A stretch of DNA of 64,000 nucleotides from CAIMUX01 sp964473865 (GTDB lineage Bacteria > Eisenbacteria > RBG-16-71-46 > CAIMUX01), in contig CAYYQN010000014.1 in the NCBI GenBank assembly GCA_964473865.1, forward strand, positions 34,836 through 98,835. Reading direction: 5' to 3'. The translations under genes were made by a program, and so were the position numbers. The notes under the pieces were generated by a model. That model did no database searches. It was not told where the DNA came from and saw only the letters and a list, made by a program, of their open reading frames with translations. This document shows positions 1-9,253 of the stretch, in pieces (positions within the stretch are counted from its first letter, which is position 1; each line of letters begins with the position of its first letter).

Positions 1-2568
1 GAAGGTCTTGAGGCCGCCGTCCTCCTGCACCGCCACCAGACGCAGCCGGGAGAGGTCGAGCGCGGATGCAAACGAGACGTTGTGGCCGTGGACCTCTCCG
101 GGGGCGAGCGCCGGAGCGAGGGAGCTGCCGGCGAGGAGCGACCCTCCGACCAGCAGTGTCAGCGCGGTGACGGCGGAGAGGCGGGGATGGCGGGTCATGC
201 GCCGCCTGAAGGCGTGGTCTCGACCCGGCTGCGGGCCGGGCGGTTGTTGCCGGGTCGCTCGCGCCGGGAGTCGCGCCTCGGTCCCCGGAGAACCTGAGGA
301 GGCGATTCGCCTGCGGGCGCGCCGAGCCAGGGCCGGCTTCGCGTAGAACGCCCAGGCGGTGCCGAGCACGATCATGATCGAGCCCGCGAGAAGGACTCCG
401 ACCCCGTGGCGGTTCCCTACGCCGAGACCCGAGTAGTTCATGCCGGCATACCCCGCCATCGGTTCGGGCGGGTCCCACGTGCTCTGGAAGAACCACCATC
501 CCGCCCGCGCGGTTGGATGATTCGTGCTGATGGCCTGCGGCGCAGACCACTGGTCCCCATCGTGGAATCGGACCAGGCTCTGGTAGCTTCGCTCTCGCCG
601 GCCGCCCGGGTACATCTCGACCCGGAAGTCCTCGAGCGCGACGGCTTCCGGCAGCCGCACCGTCTCGCGGGAGTAGCAGAGCTCAAGCGGGGGGAGACCC
701 TCGACTTCCAGGAGCTGCGGATGGTAGCCGAGCCGGCTCGGCTCCGAGTAGTGGCTGTATTCGAGCCAGATCGACCGCGCCTGCTCGTCGGGGGCGCCGG
801 CGCGCCTCAACTCGACCTGCAGCAGCGAGCGGGCGGGACCGGCCTTCGGATCCCGCTCCCGCTCGGGAATCACCACCGGTCGCCGGGCGGGACGGGAGGT
901 CTGCGTGAAGGTGTCCACGGTGACGCAGAGGGCTCCGTCCAGAAACTCCATGTCGCTCCCCGCCCGCGCGGCCTGACACGCGACTTGACCGTCGTCGCCC
1001 ACGAGAAGGGCATGCAAGCCGCGCGGAGTGCCGGCGAAGACCAGCCCGGGCGCGGTCGCCTGTTCCAGGCGGATCTCCAGGCTGGGATCGACCGGGGAAG
1101 GCAGAAGGTTGCCGGCGGAATCGAAGTCGTGGACCCGGTCGGTCTGGGGGAAGAAGACCGCCCGCAGGAAGTCTCCAGCCGGCGCGTGGACCTCGAGAAG
1201 CAGAAGCGCCGACGGCTCGCCCGTGCCCGCAATGGTCCAGGAGGGCTCATAGCCTCTTGCATGGAGGGAGTAGCCGCCGGGGATCGTCACCTCGGTCTCG
1301 AGCAAGTCCGCCACGGAGATCACCTGGCGGAGGGCGCCCGGCGCGCGCACCGTGATCTGCGGACGGCCCGGGTGCATCAACTTCCCCAGCGCGGCGGCGT
1401 CGTCCAGCCAGACGAAGGAGGCATCGAGCCCTTGCGCCAGCGAGGCCCGGTGCGGGCCCGCCTCCCCGGCGACGAGCAGATGCTGTTCGCGCCGTCCGTC
1501 GATTTCTGTCGTGAACCGGATGAGCGGGTGAAACTCCGAGCCGCCCGGCTCCCAGGTCTCATCCAGGTAGGCCGAGGGAAGGAAGCCGGTCACCCGCAGG
1601 ACGAGGTTCGGCACGCCCGGGGGCTGCGCCGGGGCCTCCGACTTCGGCGCCGGGACGAGGTGCAGCGGTCGAACGCGCCGGGGCGCTTCGCCGGAACGGA
1701 GGATCGCGTCCTCCGGACGCAGGAGCCGTTCGTGGTACCGGGGCAGGCCGCGGAGGGGATACTCACACCAGGTCGAGTCTCCGGCGATCCGAACATCCAA
1801 CGCAAAGCGGTCGACGAGGTGCATCCGCACCGCGGGGGCGTAGTCGAGCGCGGCGACGAGATGGTCGTCCACGATCGGGCGGCCGAGCGCTTTGACGGCT
1901 CGTCCGCGTCCCGGGAGGACATCCTCCGTGAGCTCGGGGTGCCCGGCCAGCAGCTGCCGCATGAACGGCGCGGCGTCGCCCGGGGGACGGACCGAGAGCA
2001 TCACCGCGTAGTCCGTCTGCCCCCGATCGGGACCGGACAGGATCTCGTAGGCCGGATTCGTGCCGGACACCGAGACGGCATAGGGCCCCTGCGGGCTCGG
2101 GACGAGCGCTTCGCTTCCTTCCTGCAGCCTGAGCCGCACGCGCGGACCGCCATCGACGTGTAGGATCGCCTGCCGCCGATCGACGTTCATGTCTCCCTCG
2201 AGTTTCCGCCCGAAGTAGATCCAACTGCCGAGGCAAAGCACGATCACGCCGGCGTGGACCGTCCAGACGCCGACCTTGGGCAGGCGAAGCGGGATCTTGC
2301 GCAGCGTCACGAGGCCCATGGAAGCGATGAGCAGGGCGAGGAGGATCTGGAAGGGCCACCAACCGAACCACTCCATTTCCGTCTTCTCGAAGGACTGGCG
2401 GACGAACCACGAGCCGAAGGGCGCCGTGCCCGCCGAACCGATCCAGCACCAGAGAAGGATCAGGACCAGGATCGTGACTCCGAACCGGACGGAACCGACA
2501 AGGTCGGCGATGCGAACCCAGATGGCCGGATGTGGATTCCTGTGCGGCACGTTTCTCCAACCTTGCAT
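1..2568 (-). CDS. ResB-like cytochrome c biogenesis protein, large, truncated by window edge
   Basis: One frame is open without a stop from the ATG at 2568 to the first base of the window (856 codons seen). The N-terminus has the ResB layout: TM1 near residues 19-41, TM2 near 67-86, TM3 near 95-115 with a His in WTVHAGV, then a long periplasmic region and a last TM near 735-760 (VLLAGSIMIVLGTAWAFY). ResB proteins work with CcsA/ResC in system II heme delivery to apocytochrome c at the membrane. After the last ResB helix the frame continues through a basic linker and another hydrophobic stretch (about 795-815) into text ending near LRLVAVQEDGG, which resembles the start of CcsA-type halves, so a ResB-CcsA fusion is likely (inference). 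No strong ribosome binding site precedes the ATG. A 585-codon frame on the opposite strand is its shadow. Confidence 0.8.
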   Translation of the reverse strand, partial: MQGWRNVPHRNPHPAIWVRIADLVGSVRFGVTILVLILLWCWIGSAGTAPFGSWFVRQSFEKTEMEWFGWWPFQILLALLIASMGLVTLRKIPLRLPKVGVWTVHAGVIVLCLGSWIYFGRKLEGDMNVDRRQAILHVDGGPRVRLRLQEGSEALVPSPQGPYAVSVSGTNPAYEILSGPDRGQTDYAVMLSVRPPGDAAPFMRQLLAGHPELTEDVLPGRGRAVKALGRPIVDDHLVAALDYAPAVRMHLVDRFALDVRIAGDSTWCEYPLRGLPRYHERLLRPEDAILRSGEAPRRVRPLHLVPAPKSEAPAQPPGVPNLVLRVTGFLPSAYLDETWEPGGSEFHPLIRFTTEIDGRREQHLLVAGEAGPHRASLAQGLDASFVWLDDAAALGKLMHPGRPQITVRAPGALRQVISVADLLETEVTIPGGYSLHARGYEPSWTIAGTGEPSALLLLEVHAPAGDFLRAVFFPQTDRVHDFDSAGNLLPSPVDPSLEIRLEQATAPGLVFAGTPRGLHALLVGDDGQVACQAARAGSDMEFLDGALCVTVDTFTQTSRPARRPVVIPERERDPKAGPARSLLQVELRRAGAPDEQARSIWLEYSHYSEPSRLGYHPQLLEVEGLPPLELCYSRETVRLPEAVALEDFRVEMYPGGRRERSYQSLVRFHDGDQWSAPQAISTNHPTARAGWWFFQSTWDPPEPMAGYAGMNYSGLGVGNRHGVGVLLAGSIMIVLGTAWAFYAKPALARRARRRIASSGSPGTEARLPARATRQQPPGPQPGRDHAFRRRMTRHPRLSAVTALTLLVGGSLLAGSSLAPALAPGEVHGHNVSFASALDLSRLRLVAVQEDGGLKTF

Positions 2569-2956
2569 GATGGCCGGCCGGCCCGAGAACGCGCCCCGGG
2601 ACGCGTTGCCCACCGCTCGCCGCGCGACTCGCCACCGGTAGACCCCCGGGGGGGGGGGCAGGCGTGCAGAACCGAAAAGGATGCGGGGCCGGAAAGAGCC
2701 GAGTCAAGCCGGAAGATGAGACCGAGGCGCACTTGTGCCTCGCGACTGCGGTTCGCAGGCGCAACAGCGACGTACCCATCGACCCGCTCGCGGTGGGGCA
2801 GGTCCCGCTCACCGCGGGCAAGCCACACCGACCGCGGCCGGACCGGTCGCCGCAGAAGAAACCACGCGGGCGCGGGCCTGCAGGAACAGGCCCACGCCCG
2901 CGAGCGTCAGCGGAGCGCGACCTTGGTGCGCCCGGAGGAAAGAACGCCGCCGCGCG
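2569..2956. other. Intergenic region between ResB-like gene and subtilisin gene
   Basis: 388 bases without a convincing gene; both neighbours are on the minus strand. It holds the terminator-like hairpin of the protease gene at its right end, a C5-G11 homopolymer near 2643-2658 that is a risk point for sequencing error, and presumably the promoter of the ResB-like gene. I could not pick out a clear -10/-35 pair. Confidence 0.6.
2858..2902 (-). terminator. Probable intrinsic terminator of the subtilisin gene
   Basis: Inverted repeat 2865-2880 with 2887-2902: CGCGGGCGCGGGCCTG pairs with CAGGCCCACGCCCGCG at 15 of 16 positions around a 6-base loop. Read on the minus strand it begins about 55 bases after the protease stop and is followed by GGTTTCTTCT, a moderately T-rich stretch. 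The stem is strong; the T tract is imperfect. Confidence 0.6.
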
Positions 2957-5590
2957 CTACTTCAGAAGGACCATCTTTCGCTGCTCGACCAGCCCGTTGG
3001 CGGTCAGGCGGTAGAAGTAGCTTCCGGAGCTGAGCGCCGACCCATCGAACGGGACGGTATGGCGCCCGGCGCTTCGCGCCTCGTTCAGGAGTGATACGAC
3101 CATCCGCCCGGACACGTCAAACACCTCGAGGCGAACCGGACCGGCGCTCGCGAGATGGAACGATATCTCCGTGCGAGGCCGGAAGGGGTTCGGCGAGTTC
3201 TGTTCCAGCGCCGTCCGCGCGATGTCAACCGGAAGCGAGGCCGCCAGGGGTGCGCCGGCATCCTTCTCGCCACTCAACGCCACGAGCGTGGAGCCTCCCC
3301 CCGTGGCGAATGCGCTCGTGGAGCCGCGCCAGGTGATCGCATCGATGTACACGTCATCGTTGTTGTCGCTGGCGTCGCACATGAACCGCAGCCGCGCGTT
3401 GGTCGGGAACGTGTAGGTCGGCTTCGTCAAGGTGATCGTGGCCGCGTAGAACGTCCCGTTGACGAAGCTCGTCCCCGAGACGTAGGAGGCGACGGTCTGC
3501 CAGGCGGAGCCGTTGTAGTACTGGACCCAGAAGTCCTCGCCGGTCTCCATGCCCTGGGCCCGGAAGTAGAAGCTGATCTCCTGCGTGGTATAGGTGGAGA
3601 CGTTGCGGGTCGTTGTGTGCCAGAAGGAGGAGGAGGTTCCGCTGTTGTCCTGGATGTCGGCCGCGCAGGAACCCTGATACGCGTAGGTGCGCCCGGTGTA
3701 GCGAGACATGTCCGCGCCGCCGTCGGTGTAGTTCCCCATGCCGGTCTCGAAGGTGTCATAGGTGATGGTGGTCCAGCCGCCGGCCGGGGTCACCGTGATG
3801 TAGCTGCTCTTCACCTCGGCGTCGCTGCCGCAGGCGTTGGTCGCGGTGAGAGTGACGGTGTAGGTGCCGGCCGCGCTATAGACATGGCTCGGATTCTGCG
3901 AGGTCGAGGTCCCGCCATCCCCGAAGTTCCAGCTCCAACTGGTCGGGCTGCCGGTGGACAGGTCGGTGAACACGACCGTGAGGGGAGCGACGCCGGATAC
4001 GGGCGTACCGGAGAAGTTGGCGGTAACCACCGGCGTGCAGCCGCCGCCCCCCAAGGCGGCCTGCATGTCGACCATGCCGTACCCGCTGTAGCGATCCCAT
4101 CCCGTGCCGGACTCGACATTCACGATGTCCTGGGCGGTGGTGGTGAGTTGGGTCTTGATCTGCGCGGGCGTGTAGGACGGGTTCTGGGACTTGATGAGGG
4201 CGCAGACGCCGGCGGCATACGGTGTGGCGCAGGAGGTCCCATTGAAGAACGGCTCGTAGTCGCCGCTTCGGTACCCGCCGCCGCCCTGGATGTCGGTGGT
4301 CGGCAGGATCGTCGGAGCCAGGACATCCACTGCGCCGGCGGCGTTCGCCGTGGTGCTTCCGTAGTTCGAGCCCCACCAGCGCTCCCCGTCACAGGTGTAG
4401 CCGTTCGGATCCGTGTAGACGCCGGGATTGCACTCGGAAGAGAGGCTGCTGCTCCGCTTGCGGTCGCCGCAGGGAGAGGCCGCGCCCACGCCGATGACGT
4501 TGGTGTGGATGGCCGGGTAACTGATCGTGCTCTTGTTCTCGTTCCCGGTCGCGGCGAGGATCGTGACCCCGGCGTTGTAGGCATAGACGATGGCCGCGTT
4601 GGTCGCCGTGTCGCTGCTGATCGCCGCGCCGAGGCTCATGCTGATGACCTTGGCGCCATGGTCGGCGGCGTAGTAGATGGCGTTGGCCACCGCCGAGAAG
4701 TACATCGATCCGGCGCTATTGGCGACCTTGAGCGGCATGATCACGCACCCCGGGGCGGAACCGCAGGCGCCGAGTCCGTTGTTCGCCTCGGCGGCAGCGA
4801 CGCCCGCGCAGCAGGTGCCGTGGCCGGCGGCCGCGGAGTTGTCTTCCGGATTGCTGTCGTTGTCGCCGAAGTCATAGCCGGTCACCAGGGTCAGGTCGGG
4901 ATGGCTCAGGTTCACGCCGGTATCGATGATGGCGATCACGACACTCGAACTTCCGTAGCCCTGGCTGCCGTCCCACCCGGCCTGGGCATTGGCGTCGAAG
5001 CCGTAGACGCCGACCGTCGTCGCGAGGGTGTGATCGTAGGTGCCGCCCCAGTCCAGGCCGGGAAGCTGCACGGTGTTGTTGTGGCCCCAGGAGTCGTCGT
5101 ACAGCGGGTCCGTGGGGATTGCCGCCGGGAACGCCACCCAGTCTGGCGAGGCCTCCTCGACGTTCGAGTCCGCCGCATAGCGAGCCACCGCGTCCTCGAT
5201 GTCGGTGCCCGGGGCGAGGTGCATCATGTACCAGCGGTCCAGACCCGCAGCGGCCGCGGCGGCCTGATCCCGCGGCTCGAGGAACGGCCGGGAGATCTTC
5301 TGCAGTCCCACGGCCTGGCCTACCGCGTCCACGGAGGCGATTCCGGTCCGGATTCCGGATGCCGCGGAGCCGAGCGAGCGGCCGATGACGAGCCCAAAAT
5401 CCGCGGTGCTGGAGCTGGTGAACTTGACCAGGATGTGGTCGGGTGCGTAGGGAAGTAGCTCGGCAGCCGCGGGATCGAAAGTGCGCGGCGACGGAGCATG
5501 GACTCGCGGGGCGGCCGATGCTCCCGCGGCGGTTACGATGACCAGGATCACGCACCAGAGCCAGAACGAGGGCCATGTGTTGCGCTTCAT
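2957..5590 (-). CDS. Secreted subtilisin-family (S8) serine protease with PKD and FlgD-like C-terminal domains
   Basis: Exported endopeptidase, 877 residues. Signal peptide 1-26 (basic MKR, hydrophobic core, ASA). Residues about 40-155 look like a fervidolysin-type propeptide (DHILVKF). The S8 catalytic triad is complete: D223 in IAIIDTG, H257 in GHGT, S453 in NGTSCATP, with oxyanion Asn near 350 (ATGN). A PKD domain follows (about 521-602, WNFGDGG), then a jelly-roll-like region (about 605-770) and a terminal FlgD-like sorting domain from NSPNPF to the end, ending MVLLK. It is probably sorted to the cell surface or medium and digests protein; the substrate is unknown. It is a single gene, with a terminator-like hairpin downstream. 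Confidence 0.92.
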   Translation of the reverse strand: MKRNTWPSFWLWCVILVIVTAAGASAAPRVHAPSPRTFDPAAAELLPYAPDHILVKFTSSSTADFGLVIGRSLGSAASGIRTGIASVDAVGQAVGLQKISRPFLEPRDQAAAAAAGLDRWYMMHLAPGTDIEDAVARYAADSNVEEASPDWVAFPAAIPTDPLYDDSWGHNNTVQLPGLDWGGTYDHTLATTVGVYGFDANAQAGWDGSQGYGSSSVVIAIIDTGVNLSHPDLTLVTGYDFGDNDSNPEDNSAAAGHGTCCAGVAAAEANNGLGACGSAPGCVIMPLKVANSAGSMYFSAVANAIYYAADHGAKVISMSLGAAISSDTATNAAIVYAYNAGVTILAATGNENKSTISYPAIHTNVIGVGAASPCGDRKRSSSLSSECNPGVYTDPNGYTCDGERWWGSNYGSTTANAAGAVDVLAPTILPTTDIQGGGGYRSGDYEPFFNGTSCATPYAAGVCALIKSQNPSYTPAQIKTQLTTTAQDIVNVESGTGWDRYSGYGMVDMQAALGGGGCTPVVTANFSGTPVSGVAPLTVVFTDLSTGSPTSWSWNFGDGGTSTSQNPSHVYSAAGTYTVTLTATNACGSDAEVKSSYITVTPAGGWTTITYDTFETGMGNYTDGGADMSRYTGRTYAYQGSCAADIQDNSGTSSSFWHTTTRNVSTYTTQEISFYFRAQGMETGEDFWVQYYNGSAWQTVASYVSGTSFVNGTFYAATITLTKPTYTFPTNARLRFMCDASDNNDDVYIDAITWRGSTSAFATGGGSTLVALSGEKDAGAPLAASLPVDIARTALEQNSPNPFRPRTEISFHLASAGPVRLEVFDVSGRMVVSLLNEARSAGRHTVPFDGSALSSGSYFYRLTANGLVEQRKMVLLK

Positions 5591-5978
5591 CTCTTCATGC
5601 CTCCCAAACGGCGCCTGTCGCCCGCCCCGAGGCGACCCGGGTCACGAAGATGGCGCCGGCGGAATCCGATCGCGCCAATGGGATGCCGCAGCATCCCGCC
5701 TCCGGTTGGAAGAAGCAATTCAGCACGGTCGCCCGGCCGTACCCCGAACGGCCGGTGCGTCTGCGCACCCCGATCCCGCTCGATCGAGGAACCACGCAAC
5801 AGTTCGCCCGATCGACTGTCGTTCAGCGAACAGCGAATCATGACGGCAGGGCGGCGGACGGGTCCAGCGGATTTTCGCGGGGGCGCCAACCGGCCCCGCT
5901 CGGCCGGATGGGACCTCGGCCGGATCCGGGTGGCTTCCGATTCGCGATCTGCCGAATCGAGGGCCGGCGAACGGGGCG
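5591..5978. other. Intergenic region upstream of the subtilisin gene
   Basis: 388 bases between the 3' end of the carbamoyltransferase operon and the protease start, both on the minus strand. All frames here look like non-coding shadows. It should contain the operon terminator and the protease promoter; I see only a weak 6-base stem (GATTCG / CGAATC near 5939-5958) and no clear promoter. Confidence 0.5.
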
Positions 5979-6941
5979 CTACTCCACCTTTCCCAGCACC
6001 AACGCGATCAACGCCATGCGCATGACCACGCCGTTGAACGCCTCGATCCACATGCGGGCGTGCCGGGTGTCGTCCACGTCGATCGGCAGCTCGTCCATGC
6101 GGGGGAGCGAGTGCAGGATGATCGCCCCCGGTTTGGCCTTGTCCCGCAGGAGCTCTCGCGTCACCTTGTAGGCGGCCGGGGTCCGGCCCTTCTTTGCTTC
6201 CGCCGGGTCGACCCGGGACTTGGTGTAGTCGGCCTGGACCACCGGCTCCATGTAGATCACGTCGGCCTTGTCGATGCAGTCCCGGACGGACTTGACCTCG
6301 TGGAAGCGGGTATTCCGCGCCTCCAACTCCGCCTTCCACTCCGGAGTCGGCGCCATGTCCGGCGGGAAGACGAGGTCGAGCTCGAGGTCGAATTGAGAGG
6401 CGGCGTATCCGATCGAGTGCATCGTGCGCATGCGCATGTCGCCCACGCACAGGATCCGGAGCCCGTCCAGACGACCCAGCTCCTTCCGGATGGTGTAGAG
6501 ATCGGTCAGGACCTGGGTCGGGTGTTCGCCCCAGCCGTCGCCGCAGTTGATCACCGGTACGGAGGAGAAGCGGGCCGCCTCGGCGGGCGCGCCCTGCTGG
6601 AAGTGACGCATGGCGATGACGTCGCCGTAATACTCCAGCATGTGGACCGTGTCCTTGATCGATTCCTGATAGTAGTCGCCGGCCCGCGTCATCTTGGCAT
6701 CGGAAAACCCTTCGACATGACCACCCAGGCGGTGCATGGCCGCTTCGGTGGCCAGCCGGGTGCGGGTGCTCGGCTGATAGAACGCCGTCACCAGGGTCTT
6801 GTCGGAGCAGAGATCGGTGTTGCGGCGGTTCCGGGCGTGCGGCGCGAGGACGTCGCAGATCTCGAAAACGCGGTAGTACTCGTCCCGTTCGAAGTCCTTG
6901 AGCGAGAGGATATCGCGACCCGCAAAGCTTCTCATCTTCAC
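5979..6941 (-). CDS. Aspartate carbamoyltransferase-like transcarbamylase with altered acceptor site
   Basis: 320 residues, full length for a PyrB-type catalytic chain. The carbamoyl-phosphate site is intact: STRTR at 58-62, R112 (equivalent of E. coli R105), HPTQ at 140-143, R172 (R167). The aspartate site is not: the 80s-loop lysines K83-K84 align with Y90-Y91, the 240s-loop T228-R229 aligns with E232-P233, and HPLPR is HSLPR (277-281). It therefore probably carbamoylates, or phosphorolyses, something other than aspartate. It is the last gene of a four-gene operon, 24 bases after the threonine-synthase-like gene, and shares it with carbamate kinase, which fits catabolic production of carbamoyl phosphate. 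A divergent biosynthetic PyrB remains possible. Confidence 0.85.
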   Translation of the reverse strand: MKMRSFAGRDILSLKDFERDEYYRVFEICDVLAPHARNRRNTDLCSDKTLVTAFYQPSTRTRLATEAAMHRLGGHVEGFSDAKMTRAGDYYQESIKDTVHMLEYYGDVIAMRHFQQGAPAEAARFSSVPVINCGDGWGEHPTQVLTDLYTIRKELGRLDGLRILCVGDMRMRTMHSIGYAASQFDLELDLVFPPDMAPTPEWKAELEARNTRFHEVKSVRDCIDKADVIYMEPVVQADYTKSRVDPAEAKKGRTPAAYKVTRELLRDKAKPGAIILHSLPRMDELPIDVDDTRHARMWIEAFNGVVMRMALIALVLGKVE

Positions 6942-6965
6942 ACTCCCTTCAACAATGATCGATGC

Positions 6966-8276
6966 TCAGGAAGCCGGGCTCTCCGGCTCTCTTCCAAACA
7001 GCGTGTCGAGTGCGGAAGGATCCGGGGCGATGACGCGCGGCTCCGCCACGGTCTTCATGGCCGCGGCGATATCCTTGAGCCCGTTTCCGGTCGTCAGGAC
7101 GACCACTGACCAGGATGGATCCACTAGGCCCTGTCGGGCGGCCTCGCGCAGCCCGGCCCAGCCCGCGGAGGCGGCTGGCTCCCCGAACACACCGGCTCCG
7201 CGCGCGACTTCTCCGATGGCCGCCAGGATCGCCTCGTCGGAAACCGTGACGGCGAAGCCCGCAGACTCCCGGATGGCCCGAACCGCGGCTTCTCCGTCCC
7301 GCGGCCGGCTCACCGAAATGGAGTCAGCGACGGTCTCTCCGGAAACCGGCCGAATGATTCCATCTCCCCGGACCGCCCGGACGACCGCCGCGCTACCTTC
7401 GGCCTGCGCGGCAAGCAGGCGGGGCGACCGCCGCGTGAAGCCGAGTCGCTCGAACTCCCGAAAGCCCTTCCATACGCCCGAGATGATGTTGCCGTCGCCC
7501 ACCGGGACCACCACCAGGTCGGGGACGCTCCATCCGCACTGCTCACAGATCTCGAACGAGACGGTCTTCTTGCCTTCGCGAGTGTACGGATTGAACCCGG
7601 TGTTCCGATTGTACCAGCCATATCTTCGACTGGCCTCGAGGCAGAGGTCGAACGCGGCATCGTACGTCCCGTCGACGGCGAGAACCTCCGCGCCGAAGGT
7701 GAGCAGTTGGGCGATCTTGGCCCGGGGGGCGGTGCGCGGCACGAAGATTCGCGCCTTGAGGCCGGCCGCCGCCGCGAGCACGGCCGTGGCCGACGCGGCG
7801 TTTCCCGTGGACGCGCCGGTGACCAGGGTGTGCCCGGTTTCGCGGGCCCGCTGCAAGGCCACTGCGCTGGCGCGGTCCTTGAAGGACGCGCTCGGATTCC
7901 GACCGTCATCCTTGAAGAACAGCTCGCGGACTCCGAGCGCGCGCGCCAGGAGGGGCGCAGGCACCAGCGGTGTCCAGCCGACCGGCGGGCCGTCCAGGCG
8001 CCCCGCGACCGGCAGGAGGGGGGCATAGCGCCAGATGGTGGGGTCCTGAATGGTGGTGAGCGACCCTCGGTCCCAAACGGCGCGCACCGCCTCCAGGTCA
8101 TACTCCACGGAGAGATTGCCGGCGCAGGCTGGACAGACGTAGATCCCGTCCTTCAACGGCGAGTCGTGTCCGCACCGGGCACAGCGCAGACCGGTGGTGA
8201 AGTCCCGGGCCCCGCCGGCACCCGGCGCGTCTCCCGGCCTTCCTGCGGCGCCGGCCGGCAAGCCGGGAGCGGTCAT
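6966..8276 (-). CDS. Threonine-synthase-like PLP enzyme with N-terminal zinc ribbon
   Basis: 436 residues, fold-type II PLP enzyme. A zinc ribbon (C32, C35, C48, C51) leads the protein, as in archaeal-type threonine synthases. The Schiff-base lysine is K133 in SFKDR; a TGASTGNAAS loop binds the PLP phosphate, and a late TTGNG motif is present. The start is the ATG at 8276, which overlaps the carbamate kinase stop as ATGA; the longer open frame runs back into that gene and is rejected. Threonine synthase (O-phosphohomoserine to threonine) is the closest known activity, but its place in an operon with carbamate kinase, a carbamoyltransferase and a second fold-II PLP enzyme suggests a related beta/gamma-elimination on another amino acid (inference). 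Confidence 0.85.
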   Translation of the reverse strand: MTAPGLPAGAAGRPGDAPGAGGARDFTTGLRCARCGHDSPLKDGIYVCPACAGNLSVEYDLEAVRAVWDRGSLTTIQDPTIWRYAPLLPVAGRLDGPPVGWTPLVPAPLLARALGVRELFFKDDGRNPSASFKDRASAVALQRARETGHTLVTGASTGNAASATAVLAAAAGLKARIFVPRTAPRAKIAQLLTFGAEVLAVDGTYDAAFDLCLEASRRYGWYNRNTGFNPYTREGKKTVSFEICEQCGWSVPDLVVVPVGDGNIISGVWKGFREFERLGFTRRSPRLLAAQAEGSAAVVRAVRGDGIIRPVSGETVADSISVSRPRDGEAAVRAIRESAGFAVTVSDEAILAAIGEVARGAGVFGEPAASAGWAGLREAARQGLVDPSWSVVVLTTGNGLKDIAAAMKTVAEPRVIAPDPSALDTLFGREPESPAS

Positions 8277-9226
8277 GCCACGATCCACGTCCCCGCCCGG
8301 CCCTCGATCGCCGCGACCAGACGAGGCGGATCGGTGATCAGCGCCTCGCGGCCTCCGGCCTCGAGGAACTCGACTACCGCTTCGATCTTGGGCTTCATGC
8401 TGCCGGGGGCGAAGTGTCCCTCCCGCAGATACTGCCGGGCCTCCGCCAGCGTCATCCGATCCAGCGGCCGCTGCTCGGGCTTGCCGAAGTTCAGGCAAAC
8501 CTTGTCCACCGCGGTGCAGATGATCAAGAGGTCGGCCCTCAGTTCCCGGGCCAGGAGACTCGTGGCGAGGTCCTTGTCGATCACCGCCTCGCACCCGGCA
8601 ATCGACCCGTCCTCATGCTCGATCACCGGAATGCCGCCCCCGCCTACCGCCACGACAACAACACCGCTCTCGACCAACCGGCGGATGATCTCCTTCTCCA
8701 GGATCTTCTTGGGGCGCGGCGAAGGCACGACCCGGCGAAACCCGCGGCCGGCATCTTCCACGATGTCCCAACCGTCGGCCTGCCGGTGCGCATCCGCATC
8801 GGCCTTGTTCATGAACGAGCCGATCGGCTTGGTCGGGTGCTGGAAGGAAGGATCCGAGCGATCCACGACCGTCTGGGTGACCACCGTGCCCACGGGAGGC
8901 GGCGCGGGCCAATGGCGCATCTGATTGTACATGGCCTGTTGCAGCTGGTACCCGATCGCCCCCTGGGAGTCCGCGCCGCAGGAGTCCAGCGGGACCTCAT
9001 GCAACTCATGGCGGGAAATCTCGCTGCGCCGCAGGATGAAGCCGACCTGGGGCCCGTTGCCGTGGGTGAGGACCAGATTGTAGCCGGCCTTGATCAATCC
9101 CACGATGTGCGCGGAGGTGGCGGCGCAGACCGCGTACTGGTCCGCGACCGTCTTGTGCTGCTCGTCCAGGATCAGGGCGTTGCCGCCCACCGCCAGGATG
9201 GCGAGTTTCTTCTTGGGCTCCGTCAT
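8273..9226 (-). CDS. arcC: Carbamate kinase
   Basis: 317 residues, amino-acid-kinase fold. The N-terminal AVGGNAL phosphate-binding motif, the THGNGPQVG motif (about 60-68), and the glycine-rich VAVGGGGIPV near 210-220 identify carbamate kinase. In vivo it usually makes ATP from ADP and carbamoyl phosphate, releasing ammonia and CO2. GAGGAG lies about 9 bases before the ATG. No arginine deiminase is nearby, so the source of carbamoyl phosphate here must be the neighbouring transcarbamylase or another pathway. It begins 27 bases after the upstream PLP enzyme gene and its stop overlaps the next start by 4 bases: a tight operon. Confidence 0.93.
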   Translation of the reverse strand: MTEPKKKLAILAVGGNALILDEQHKTVADQYAVCAATSAHIVGLIKAGYNLVLTHGNGPQVGFILRRSEISRHELHEVPLDSCGADSQGAIGYQLQQAMYNQMRHWPAPPPVGTVVTQTVVDRSDPSFQHPTKPIGSFMNKADADAHRQADGWDIVEDAGRGFRRVVPSPRPKKILEKEIIRRLVESGVVVVAVGGGGIPVIEHEDGSIAGCEAVIDKDLATSLLARELRADLLIICTAVDKVCLNFGKPEQRPLDRMTLAEARQYLREGHFAPGSMKPKIEAVVEFLEAGGREALITDPPRLVAAIEGRAGTWIVA

Positions 9227-9253
9227 GGATGACTCCTCGTTGGTGGAGGTCCG

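Noticed and set aside
406..2163. Plus-strand open frame of 585 codons
   Set aside because: It is codon-aligned antisense to the ResB-like gene, which shows real membrane helices and motifs; the plus frame is Arg/Gly-rich without domains.
2643..2658. Poly-C/poly-G tract as a phase-variation switch
   Set aside because: It lies outside coding sequence and I see no promoter spacing it would alter; a sequencing-prone homopolymer is simpler.
3155..5458. Plus-strand frame of 767 codons inside the subtilisin gene
   Set aside because: Antisense shadow of a protease with a full catalytic triad and PKD and FlgD-like domains.
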